DNA of 64,000 bases, taken from Lytechinus variegatus. Lineage: Eukaryota; Echinodermata; Echinoidea; Temnopleuroida; Toxopneustidae. The translations under genes were made by a program, and so were the position numbers. The first letter of the stretch is position 1. Each line of letters starts with the position of its first letter. The stretch spans positions 45,046,922-45,110,921 of the forward strand of contig NC_054743.1 in assembly GCF_018143015.1 (NCBI RefSeq), in the 5' to 3' direction. Under the pieces are notes generated by a model. That model had not been told where the DNA came from and did no database searches. It saw only the letters and a program-made list of their open reading frames with translations. Below, piece after piece: positions 33,201 to 45,200 of this stretch.

Positions 33201-36200
33201 TTGCTCATGTGTGTATTTGATTTTTTAAGGCGTGTATCAATCAAATATGATTATTTAACGTCACCATCCGGAAGACATGGCCAAGGCTCGAACCTTTGCA
33301 TCAATTTGTAACTTCCCCACAGCTTGGATTACAGGCGCACGCCACAACGCCCATTTAATGTTGTTCATGTTATATGTACATTAGATATACATCACGCTTG
33401 ATGGCATAGTGGCAGACAGGGATGGACACCCAGACAAAGATCTCCAACGAAATTATGAATGCGTGCTTCAAGAAAAACGGCGCATGCGCAGGAACTCTGC
33501 GACAAAGACAAACAGTGGAGTTGGTCAAAGAAGGTGAGGATATAATGCAAACAAGAATTAATATCACAAACAGTTTTTTTTCTTAAACATGGTTAGGACA
33601 ATAAATCATATTCCCCATGCTAGCATTGGCAATAATTTCCATTTGTAAGCATATCACATTTTAAGACTCCATTTTTGGAAGCCATCTTGGATTTTTGGAC
33701 ACCGTACCACTTGCTGTCCTTGTAATTCAATATTTTCTGCAACAGTAATAAATAGAATTAGTACTGAAGTACATTATTGAGATTTTGTTAATTTATTGTT
33801 TAAGCTATGATACTGATATTATTTGGGGCTAATCTCGATTAGAATCTTGCTATTATGTTAGCTCAATTACCAAATGTTTTGTTTATATGTGATGTACTAT
33901 TCCTTGTAATTGTACCTGACGGTGATATTTGGTAATACAATTCAATTCAATGCGCTTCAGAGCAGAACAACAACAAAAGTTTTACATGTAATATAACATT
34001 AACAATCATTTGTATTTTAACATTGAATATATTAAAGCATTATCAATCGTTCATTTCTTTTGCAATGAATATACCTTTAGTGGCTTGGCAAGGAAGAAAG
34101 CTCGGAACTTGTCAAGAAGTTTTGAACCTGGCCTGGCAACTCCTCTATCTCGATCAAAAAAGCAGGAGATCTTCAATGACTCAGGGTAAGATAAATTAAT
34201 GCAAGTTTCCTTTATGCGTTTCCATAAATTCCTTTATGCGTTTCCATAAATTTACATATAATTTGCAGTGAAAAGTCTACGCCCAAGGCGTTACTTTATA
34301 TTTATTCAGTTATCTTTTTTTGCAAATGCACAAGACAAACTTTCTTTTAATGCCCCCGTTACTTATAACGAGCGATTCTAACTTTTCTCAACTTTCCAGT
34401 ATATGTATACGGTTATACCAACGCACCACTTTTTCAAAAAGTGAAGTAAATTCGCGAGGTTGTAAGCAATGCTTACATAGTAGACTTGTTAAGAGGTTGA
34501 ACGCTGCATTTTTTAGTACAAATGTCCCACTTGGCACAAATGTTCCTTGAGTCAAAAGAAAAAGATTCATCCAAAGAGACACGCTGTATCTATGCAAATA
34601 AGCAAGTAATTTGCATAAATTTGCATATTGTGTCAATATAGGAAAAACAAGTAATTCAGAATAAATATTTCACCAGAACTGCCCTAAAATTGGAAATAAA
34701 GACTTAGGGTAAGACAGGGAAGAAAACTGTCATAAAATAATTGGGCTATCCTTGTTTATTATTACCTAATTTACATATATTATGCAAATTATAATTTAAA
34801 AAAGAGTAGTTTTCAAGAATCCTGAACTGTTTTAGAAATAACGGCAATTAATACGAAATGTCAACATTCTGCATGAAAGAGAATATATTAGCGAAAACAT
34901 CGATATGTTTCATGACAGTATTAGTGTCTTAATTTGCTTAGAAAGAGGGCAAATATGTCAAAATGTATGACGTGATATTGCGCTAAAACGAGACCAAAAC
35001 ATCCTCTATGTCACAGTCACACTCACGAATCGGACAATAAAGCGATCAATGGTATGTCATTCGAGATAACACAATCTCAACACAATAGCTTCCATCGGCT
35101 TCTCGTATCGCTTTTGTTGGTGTGTCTGCCACATCGTAATCTGTGATACACACGGGCAAAATGCATTTCGGTATCGGTAAAACACTATTAATTTTGTTTT
35201 ATTTGTTTCTCTTGGAAAATTTACAGGAGACATTGCTTTGCAGGTTACTGCTTAAATGAAGCTCTGGCACATGAATCCTGACGAATGTAACCTACCTCAA
35301 TCCACATTTTAACTTTGTTAAAATATATATCTTTTGGAGACCCCAAAGTGGCAAAACTGCATCTCCCCGGCATTCCCGCTACTTTACAAAACCAGTTTGA
35401 CTTGTATTATCTACTAGTACTTGGAAAACACAGATGTATGAGACATCAGACAACATGATTCCTGAAAAAAAAATATTTTTGATTATTTAAGCCAACGGGA
35501 GCCTTTCGAATTTACCCCATCCCCTCTCCGTATTTCGACTTTAAATACAAAAAATATCTTGTTTTAAAGCCATCGGCAAGGCAAATTGCGTTTTTTTGTT
35601 ATAATAAAGCAACTTTTATATCTATATCTTTATATTTACATTCATCATTATTGATATTATTATAATTATTATTAATATTATTATTGTTATTATAATTATT
35701 ATTAATATTATTATTGTTATAATTATTATTACTATTATTGTTCGGCCGTTTGTAATTAGTGCTCTAGCACAGTAAAGGCTATAACCCAACAGGAGCATGC
35801 CTAGGATACCCTTTCCCTTTTTGGTTTTATGTATTTAAAAATAGTTTATTGTCTTTAGAACTCTTAAAAGATTACTTTTGTTTGTATTGATACCTTGGAA
35901 TAGATTGAGGAGAAAATACTCTTCAATTGACATGTAGAGGAGCTGTGGTAAAGTGAAGAACAGCCACACGGCCCTTTATTGATTCCACTCTATGTTGAAT
36001 TTAAATATTTTGAGAGCCCAATTTCTTCTCAGTGACGTACCGTGGGCCACGGCAATGGGGGGGGGGGGGGCACCAGCAAAAAAATCGAGTCACTTAGGGA
36101 GCGAAGCGCGCTAAGTTTTTAGGTATACTGACCTAATAGAAACATTTTAGGGACAAGCAGTGCTATTAAACGGATTTGTATCTCACTGATTGAATAATGT

Positions 36201-39200
36201 GAGCACGAAGCGCGAGCTGAACATTTTTGATATTCAGACCTAAAAAGGGACATTATAAGCAATTTTTTTGTAATCATGATAACCTGCCTCGCTATACAAT
36301 GCGAAGCGCGAGCTGAAATTTTTGTATATATTGACCCAAAATGGTGAATATATTTTAGGAATCCATTAAGATTATACATATCTCAGCAAAGTTATCTAAT
36401 GCTAGTACCAACCTTTGTTGAGTTTGTTACAATTACATATAAACACATTAAGCATTTTTTGGAGACATGGTAATCATGATTATCATACGCATCTCACTAA
36501 TCAAATACTGCGAGTGCGAAGCGCGAGCTGAAAATTTCGGAAATTCAGACCTAAAGAGGGGCATTCTAAGTCTTGTTTGTTTGCAGGAATTCACTAAGAC
36601 TGTACGTATTTCATTAACCAAATGATGCGAGCGCGAAGCGCGAGCTGAAAATTTTTGATATTGAGATCAGAAAACTAGACATTTTAAGGACTGATTTTAG
36701 AAATTCATTGAAGAGTAGACATCTCACCAAATAACTAATGCGAACGTTAGCACGGACAGGAAATGAGTTATATTAGACCTTAAATAGGGCAATCAATTTA
36801 AGTAGTCATAAAAAATAGCAAATGTCACTACACGAAAAAATTATGACTCGAATTGCGAGGTAATGTATTTGGTGTACAGTATTGATTTGAAAACAGGAGG
36901 TTTTAGTACATCAGGATTATTTATCTCTTTAAACGGTATATGCCAGCACCGGGAACAATAAAGTCATAGGCCCTGTGAGCAAATAATGTTTCATAAAGTT
37001 TGAAAAAAATGCTTTTTCATGTAATATAACATAATTATAATATAATATAACATTTTATAATGAATATAATTTCTTCTTACCCCACTACGTTTTTCTTCCT
37101 TTCTCCCGCTTTTTCTTCCTTTCCCCCTTTTTTGGCCAGCCGATTGTTAGCCCCCGTAGTTACGCCACTGTTTCTACTACACACAGTAAAGCCTCTTTGC
37201 GTTCTCCTCTTGAAAAAAAAACATAGAAGGCATTTTTTTATTTCTCATGATATAAGTTCGTGTACGTGACGGTGGCCTGTCGAAGTTGCCAAAAAACCGT
37301 TTATTTTGTTTTGACAATATATATTTAGAATATCGTCTAAATGAAGCCCTCATCTGGAAAAGGGTACTTATTAAAGGCAGCATCTACATTATCTAGAGGA
37401 GGCCTTGGCACTTGGAAGAGGCTGAAGCTTGTTTGATTTCTTGGGACCAAAATTTTACATTAAACCTTTTTCGTTTTTCAAATTTACATCAATAAATTTT
37501 ACAGGAAATAAACAAAAAGGATTGCACTACAAAATGATTTTTTGGGTAACGTTTCTTTTTCGTTTTGTCACATCTGCCGGAATTCCAAGGGGTGCTATCT
37601 ATCGAGAATAACACACGCAGCACATTTTGCTTGTCAAATATATTTTCGTCAAAATGACCTTTAATTTTTAGGTAATAGCGTTTCATTTTTTTGCTTGTCA
37701 AATTTTCCAGACCCTTGTCCCCCTACCTTTTGGGAGAAATTTCCGCCCCTGATACAAAGAGAAGTAATCTTTTAAGAGTTCTAAAGACAATAAACTATTT
37801 TTGAATACATAAAACCAAAAGGGAAAAGGGTATCCTAGGCATGCTCCTGTTGGGTTATAGCCTTTACTGTGCTAGAACATTATTACAAACTGCAGAACAA
37901 TAATAATAATAATAATAACATTAATAATATCATTAATATAGATAAATATGAAATATAGATATAAAAGTTGCTTTATTATACCAAAAACGCAACTTGCCTT
38001 GCCGGTGGTTTTTAAACACGATATTTTTTTATTTAGTGTCGAAATACAGAGAGAGGATGGAGTAAATTCGGAGGGCTCCCGTGGACGTATAGGCTTAAAT
38101 AATAAAAAAAAAACTCTCTTCAGGAAACATGTTCACTGATGTTTCATACATCTGTCTTTTCCAAGTCGATAATACAAGTCAAACTGGTTTTGTAAAGTAG
38201 CGAGAATGCTGCGGGGGAATGCAGTTTTGCCACTTCGGGGTCTCCAAAAGACATAAATTTTAACAAAGTTAAAATATGGATTGATGTGGGGTACATTCGT
38301 CATGATTCATGTGCCAGAGCTTCATTTAAGCAGTAACCTGCAAAGCAATATCTCCTGTAAATTTTCCAAGAGAAACCAATTAGAAACAAATAAAAAAAAT
38401 TAATAGTGTTTTACCGATACCGAAATGCATTTTGCCCGTATGTATCACAGATAACGGTGTGGCAGACACACCAACAAAAGCGATACGAGAAGCCGATGGA
38501 AGCTATTGTGTTGAGATTGTGTTATCTCGAATGACATACCATTGATCGCTTTATTGTCCGATTCGTGAGTGTGACTGGACATAGAGGATGTTTTGGTCTC
38601 GTTTTAGCGCAATATCACGTCATACATTTTGACATTATTTGCCCTCTTTCTAAGCAAATTAAGACACTAATACTGTCATGAAGCATATCGATGTTTTCGC
38701 TAATATATTCTCTATCATGTAGAATGTTGACATTTTGTATTAATTGCTGTTATTTATAAAAACAGTTCAGGATTCTTGAAAGAATACTCTGTTTTAAATT
38801 ATAATTTGCATAATTTATGTAAATTAGGTAATAATAAACAAGGATATCCCAATTATTTTATGACAGTTTTCTTCCCTGTCTTACCCTAAGTCTTTATTTC
38901 AAATTTTAGGGCAGTTCTGTTGAAATATTTATTCTGAATTACTTGTTTTTATTATATCGACATAATATGCAAATTTATGCAAATTACTTGCTTATTTGCA
39001 TAGATACAGCGTGTCTCTTTGGATGAATCTTTTTCTTTTGACTCAAGGAACATTTGTGCCAAGTGGGACATTTGTACTAAAAAATGCAGCCGTAAGCCCT
39101 TTTTTTGCAGTTAACAAGTCTACTAACATGTATAGAAACATACCAGGCAGTATGAAGTACGGATACGGTGAGGTCATTCACTCCTGCGGGGATTGATTGT

Positions 39201-42200
39201 ATTGTCATGTAGAAATTCGATGATTCAGAATGATATGATGATCAGAATTATTTTGATTTAATAGGGATACGCTCTCGGAAAGGGTTTGGCTCCAATTTGA
39301 CGGTTTTCCAATAAATCACGAATAGAACGAATACAGACCCGCAATGGCTGGAAGAGCAATGCAAGACATGCAGCATCGATATGGAATTTACCCTGAAAAA
39401 GTTGATGTTGGTGAAAATTTACAAATATTGTGGATGAATGGCGTCATCAATAAAGATTGAAGCATTGCAGCTGATATGTTAATGCCAGTCATTTACGGTG
39501 GTTAAGAAAGGGGATATAATTTTACTGAGATTTGAACTTGAAAGGAAAACTGTGATAAAACCAAAACCTTAAAAAATGGTTTCGTGCATATGCAATAAAA
39601 CATATAACTTTGAAAAAGAAGAACTTGTACCCTTCGCATTCGAAGCACCATAACTCAGTGAACGGTGACAATATTGAATTGAATTTATTATCAAATATCA
39701 CTGTCAGGTATAATTACAAAAAAATAGTACATCATATATAAACAAAACATTCGGTAATTGGAGCTAACATAATAGCAAGATGCCAATCGAGGCTAGCCCC
39801 AAATAATGTCATTATCATAGTTTAAACAATAAATTTAACTAAATCTCAATATTGTAAATCAAATTCAATACTAATTCTACTTAACTGTTGCAGAAAATTT
39901 CGATCATTTTTAGTGAACATATTTACACTATTTACAAGAAAAATATCTTAATTATTGACAAAATTTTATGTAGAATTATTTGTTTTCAGGCAGTATTTTA
40001 CCATACCAAATCAATTATAATTTTCCAGTAGCATTAATTTTAACGATTTGCTAAACATCTTACGACTGCGTTTCTAATATTACTTGGCAGATGATTCCAT
40101 AAAGTAGGACCATAAAATGAAATTGATTGTTTTCCCAAATTGGTATTACTTTGCCAAGATTAACATTTCGCTTTTCTCTATTTCTTGTATTGTAAGGATG
40201 GTCTATAAATGAAAAATAATCAATAACACTATGCGGCAACCGATTATTAATAAAATCGTGCATAAATACTCCTATCAAATATTGGTATTGTTTGAAAATA
40301 TCGAGAATATTTAGATCATAAAATAAAGGAGCAGAGTGATAAGGGCTTATTATAATCACTCGGGTCGCGTTCGCGTTCGAAATCACTCGGGTTTTGGATT
40401 TTTGGCGATATTTTTTATTTGCTTAACATAACAAACAAGCAAATCAGCCATGTGGCTCAACTATCCTAGAATAGATCCAGACTTCTACTGTTCTTATACG
40501 AGGACTCCGAGTCGGACTTGCCATATCTGCCACATCGATATTACATCGTCATTCCCATGTGCGGACATGCATGCCTGCATGCAATTGCCCCAAGGCGGGA
40601 CCCAGCCACGGTCGGACAAGGCGTGCATCGGTAGCATGGAGCAAGGTAACGTGAGTCGAGCCGAGTTAGATCCCACGTTACAGTGCCAGTCAGTCCGCCG
40701 ATATTTTATATCCGATTTTTCCTTCAAGGGCATGATCGAAGATTGGCAGGTGATCGCCGATTGTGGTAAAATCGGGAGCCGATTTTAAAATTCATTTAAA
40801 ATCGATTTCCAAAATCAATTTTAAAATCGATCTAAGATCAATTTTAGATCAGTTTTAGTATAAGTTTTTAAAAGCCCATTCACATTTTTACTGATGCTGA
40901 CGAAAAGTTAGCTTGGTTGTCAGAGCATTATTTGTCCTGCGTCGAAATATCTGGAGTGGAAACAACATGCAGTAACTAATTGCTTCGGCTGTCGCGCAAC
41001 TTCACTTCCCCGTTTTATTGGAACATAATGCATAAACATATGGCCATTTGGTCCCTGTACAGATCGAGCTAGAACTTCGGTCTCTGTATTGGTGAGTGGA
41101 GCTAACGGAGTTCAGCGGAACAACGAACATTACAGAGACCGAAGCTTTTGGTCTAATTACGTATATATGCATAAAACCATGGATGGCTGGCTATGCATAC
41201 CGCTGAAGACTGACTGGCACTGTAACGTGGGATCTAACTCGGCTCGACTCACGTTACCTTGCTCCATGCTACCGATGCACGCCGTGTCCGACCGTGGCCG
41301 GGTCCCGCCTTGGGGCAATTGCATGCAGGCATGCATGTCCGCACATGGGAATGACGATGTAATATCGATGTGGCAGATATGGCAAGTTCCGACTCGGAGT
41401 CCTCGTACAAAAACAGTAGAAGTCTGGATGTATTTGCTTGTTTGTTATGTTAAGCAGTAGGCGAGTGCATTTAATTTGAGGCACTTGCCGGCTTAAAACG
41501 AAACTAGAATTTCAATTTCATTTCATTTTCCCAGCGTGTTTGTCCCATTGAAGACAACGTTAGAAAAAAAATTGCATCCAAATAAAAAAATCGCCAAAAA
41601 TCCAAAACCCGAGTGTTTTCGAACGCGACCCGAGTGATTTCGAACGCGAACGCGACCCGAGTGATTATAATAAGCCGTGAGAAGTATGATGGTTGAATGT
41701 CATTATTCTAGCTATTCGTTTTTTAAGTAATAATATAGGGTTCAGGGTTGTTTTGCACGTCCCACCCCATACTTCCAGACCATACATTATATGTGGTAAA
41801 ATAAATAAGTTGTATAACATAACTAATGTTCTCTTTGTTACATAATTCCACAATATTGTGATGCCGGCAAGGTGTCAAATTAAAGCCGATGAGTTGCTCA
41901 GTTATACATGATAGAATTAAAAGATTCAAGTACGTTTTCTAAAATTACGGATAGCTGACTTTAAATACCCTTTTTTAGATACATCCTGTATAACTCTCAA
42001 AGCCCGAGAGAGCACCATACCTGCAATCGACTTTATAAAACAACCCGCGATGCCGTTCCGATGACCCATACTTTATTCCCCTTCAAAGAATAATCCGAGT
42101 GCCCTTTTTCCAAATCATGCTGTATACAAACTCTTCGCGTATCTTTGCTTCCCAAATTGAATTACTTCAAATATTTTTTCTCTCTCTCTCTCTCGGTTAT

Positions 42201-45200
42201 TCTATCGTCTGTGAGATAACAATTTGTTTCATGTTATTGGGGACAGCCTACCTGTAATTATATATTATCCAAGTAATCTATGCTTATGAGTGCATGGGCT
42301 GAACACTTTATACGACTACGCCACTCTGATCTGGATCATTCATTCATCTTTTACTGAATGAAGCATTCTGTCCATTGCATGAATGAAAAAGAATTCAATA
42401 ATGGGGTTCGTATATCACCTCAGAATAGATCCTTGTCATTTAAAATTTATTTAAATTGTAATGCAAACTTTGCTCATGCAGCGCGTGATCGGTCTTGTCG
42501 CGTAAATACAGTATACAAAACACGCGGTTTAAACGACGATGTTTTTATTGTGCTGCCTTGGGCGGGGTCTCGGTGCACTTGTGCAATTAACAAAATCGTA
42601 TGGATTTAAAATTGCAAGATGAATCGATCCAAAATTGCATAATGGCCTGAATAATCGACGAATGTTCGTATTTGTATGACACCTGCAACGTAGAACAGTC
42701 CTTATCATATCGTTGGTTGTTTGTTATCGATAATTCGATGAGATACCTTTCATCTCTTGAAATATTTTATCCATTGCATTCAAAACATTCATTATTTGCA
42801 TGATATTCGTATTTTGGTATTGTCCTGCCTACAAACGTTGACATCATTCTTCACAATCCACAGTACTCATTAACATTCACACGTACTGCATAGATGATAA
42901 TTGATCCGACATAGGCGCTAAAAGCATTTCGTTTTTCATTCGATCTTATTTTAGTAAGTATAAGTATGATTTTAGGAACAAAAAACAATTTCCCTTGCCA
43001 ATGTGTAAAACAAAGAGGTACAAACAGAGTTTTATCCCCCTGGTGTCTGTACAATCTTCAATAGCAAGAATAGTCTCTCGCGCTTTAGAAAATGAGTTTG
43101 TTTAATACTCTGTTGAAAGGATCAAGCACTCTCTCGATGTCATACATTTAATACATTTTTATATCTAAATATTGCGTTGGATTCGCTATAGTGTTGAGTT
43201 TGTATACTTGAAAGTGATGCAATGTACAATTTCTCCCAGGTTCATTCTCTATGCTTCCATTTCCTCCTCTTCTCTCTCTCTCATCTATTTTTTTATTCCT
43301 TTCCTCATTCCTTCTACTTTTTGACCCCTTACCCCTTTTCGTACTCCCTCCTCCTCTTTGCATTTTTTCTTTCTTCTTCTGCTTCTCTTCATATTCACCA
43401 TGTTTTTCTTCTTCATTTTCTTCCTTTTTATTTCCTTCCTCTTATTCCTCATTACTTTTCCCCAAATCTTTCTCCTTCCCATCAGGATTATCTATTAACT
43501 ATCCTAATTTATTCTGAATGATCTGGTTTGACCATTATTAGGAATTGCGGTTTAGGTTGTTTACCCCCATACCCTCTTTCATGTGAGTTTTTTGTCAGCT
43601 TTGAATTGATATTCTTGTTTTCATTCCCTGCTTAATCTTCATATTCCGTTTTCCTTCTTATACTGATTATTTCCTGTTTGTTTTTGGTATTAATGTACAG
43701 TGTATATTGTTACAAATTTCTCACTGGTTTTTTTAAATATTTATTTGATATGTAATTGTGAATTTAATTGTACTTCTTTGAATTGTCAATAATCCAACTG
43801 CCATAGTTGCAATGAATGAATAAATAAATAAATAAATTTTCCCTCCCCATCCCACCCCCTTCCGTCGCATCCAGAACTGATATCGTCACTGAAATGTCTG
43901 ACATCGAAGGGTCGTTTAGTGACATCATTGCTAGACTGTGTGAGGCAATCCTCCGATACAGCAACCGTGGTAAAGACGGGAAAATTCCTGAAAACCATCT
44001 GGGTGGCAAGCTCCCAAAAGAAGAGGTGTCGGGCTATGTCAATGCCACCCTGGACCGCCTAATTGACCAGTTCCAATCGGTGGTCGAGCTAAGTACGAAC
44101 ATCGATGACGAAGGTGACGAAAGAAACGCAATTGTCGATGACGACGCAATGATTGAAAAGTGGGTAGCTGAGGCTTTCAGCGATACACACGGCGAAAAGG
44201 ATGAAAGCCATAAGGTAGAGACAAAGGGCAAGACTGAAAAATCTAACCAGAAGCCATCGGGTGTCCGCACAGTAGGGACACAGGTCAAGGAAAGACGGGC
44301 GGAGAAGAAGGATAAAGAAGGACAAACAGAACTGAGCGAAACGTTCATAGAAAAGCTTGACAGGGGTGAACAAACAGAAAAACGATTTACTGGCATGACT
44401 GGTGATGAAAAGCTTATCAGGGAGCTACGAGATGAGAATCGTTTGCTTCAAGGAGAAGTGTTTGCCTTGGAATCAGAAATGCGTGAAATACAGGAACAGC
44501 AGCAAGAGCTGGAAAAGAGATTGGAGGAAGAGACGGCTGCTAAGTTGACATCCATGAAACATCTCGCTGAGGTTGTCGCTAGCCGAAACAATACCAAAGA
44601 CGAGTCGACCAACACGAGAAAGAAACCAGGAGATAGCATCGGGAAGGAACTTGTCAAGACAATGGATAAAGAAGTATCATCGAAAACTTCAATTGTACAT
44701 TGCACAACTAGTTCAACAAGCGTAAATAGCCTGTCCAGTGTCACCAGTAGTGAGTCCGAGACTGCAAGTGTCGAGGAGAGCAGAGAACCAGGGGTTGGCA
44801 TGCGCCAAAGGAGTCGTGCTCTTAAATCTGAGATTGGCAGGTTGAGGAACGTCTATTCAGATGTGGAAGACCAGCTGTCAAAATTAGCAGAGGAAAACAC
44901 CAACCTTCGACTTCGCATAGGGAAGTTGAGCCGGGAGGCTAAAGATATGAAAAATCACATGGAACAAACAGAACTGGCATGCGAAGAGTATCAAGAAGAA
45001 ATAAAAAATCTTGACAAGGTAAATTCTCAATTGGAAAAGAAGGTTGCAGGAATTAGCAAAGAAAAGATTTTCGTAGAAGAGAAACTCGACGCTGCGAATG
45101 ACGAGTTGACAAAACTGGACTTAGATCGCCGAAGGGCTGAGAGGGAACTCCTCGAACTTAATAAGAAACATGAAAGCCTGTCAAGAGAGAAACATAACTT

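Larger units (their letters stand above)
34479..39127. repeat. Giant inverted repeat (foldback), arms about 1.4 kb
   Basis: The left arm 34479-35895 and right arm 37748-39127 are reverse complements with scattered substitutions and small gaps. Matched pairs include 'gtgggacatttgtactaaaa' (right) with the inverse at about 34512-34532, 'acagcgtgtctctttggatg' with the inverse at about 34570, and 'ggcatgctcctgttgggtta' with the inverse at about 35785. The arms have no long frame. Outer ends read tagtagacttgttaa and ttaacaagtctacta; no clear target duplication. The 1.85-kb centre includes a later hAT-like insertion. Confidence 0.8.
34186..43874. other. Last intron of the coiled-coil gene, transposon-filled
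   Basis: 9.7 kb joined in phase from exon 4 to exon 5. Contents are annotated separately: giant inverted repeat, hAT-like element, split LINE with foldback element, pyrimidine tract. Between 41931 and 43200 I see only AT-rich unique sequence. Confidence 0.7.

Noticed and set aside
34388-39196. Matching open frames in the two arms of the giant inverted repeat as a duplicated gene
   Set aside because: The frames are short, AT-rich and without domain; the similarity is explained by the inverted repeat itself.
40450-41460. Open frames of 112 and 123 codons in the foldback transposon
   Set aside because: They lie in reverse-complement arms and show no transposase or other motifs.
43222-43521. 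Phe/Ser/Leu-rich open frames
   Set aside because: Product of the pyrimidine tract in the last intron of the coiled-coil gene.
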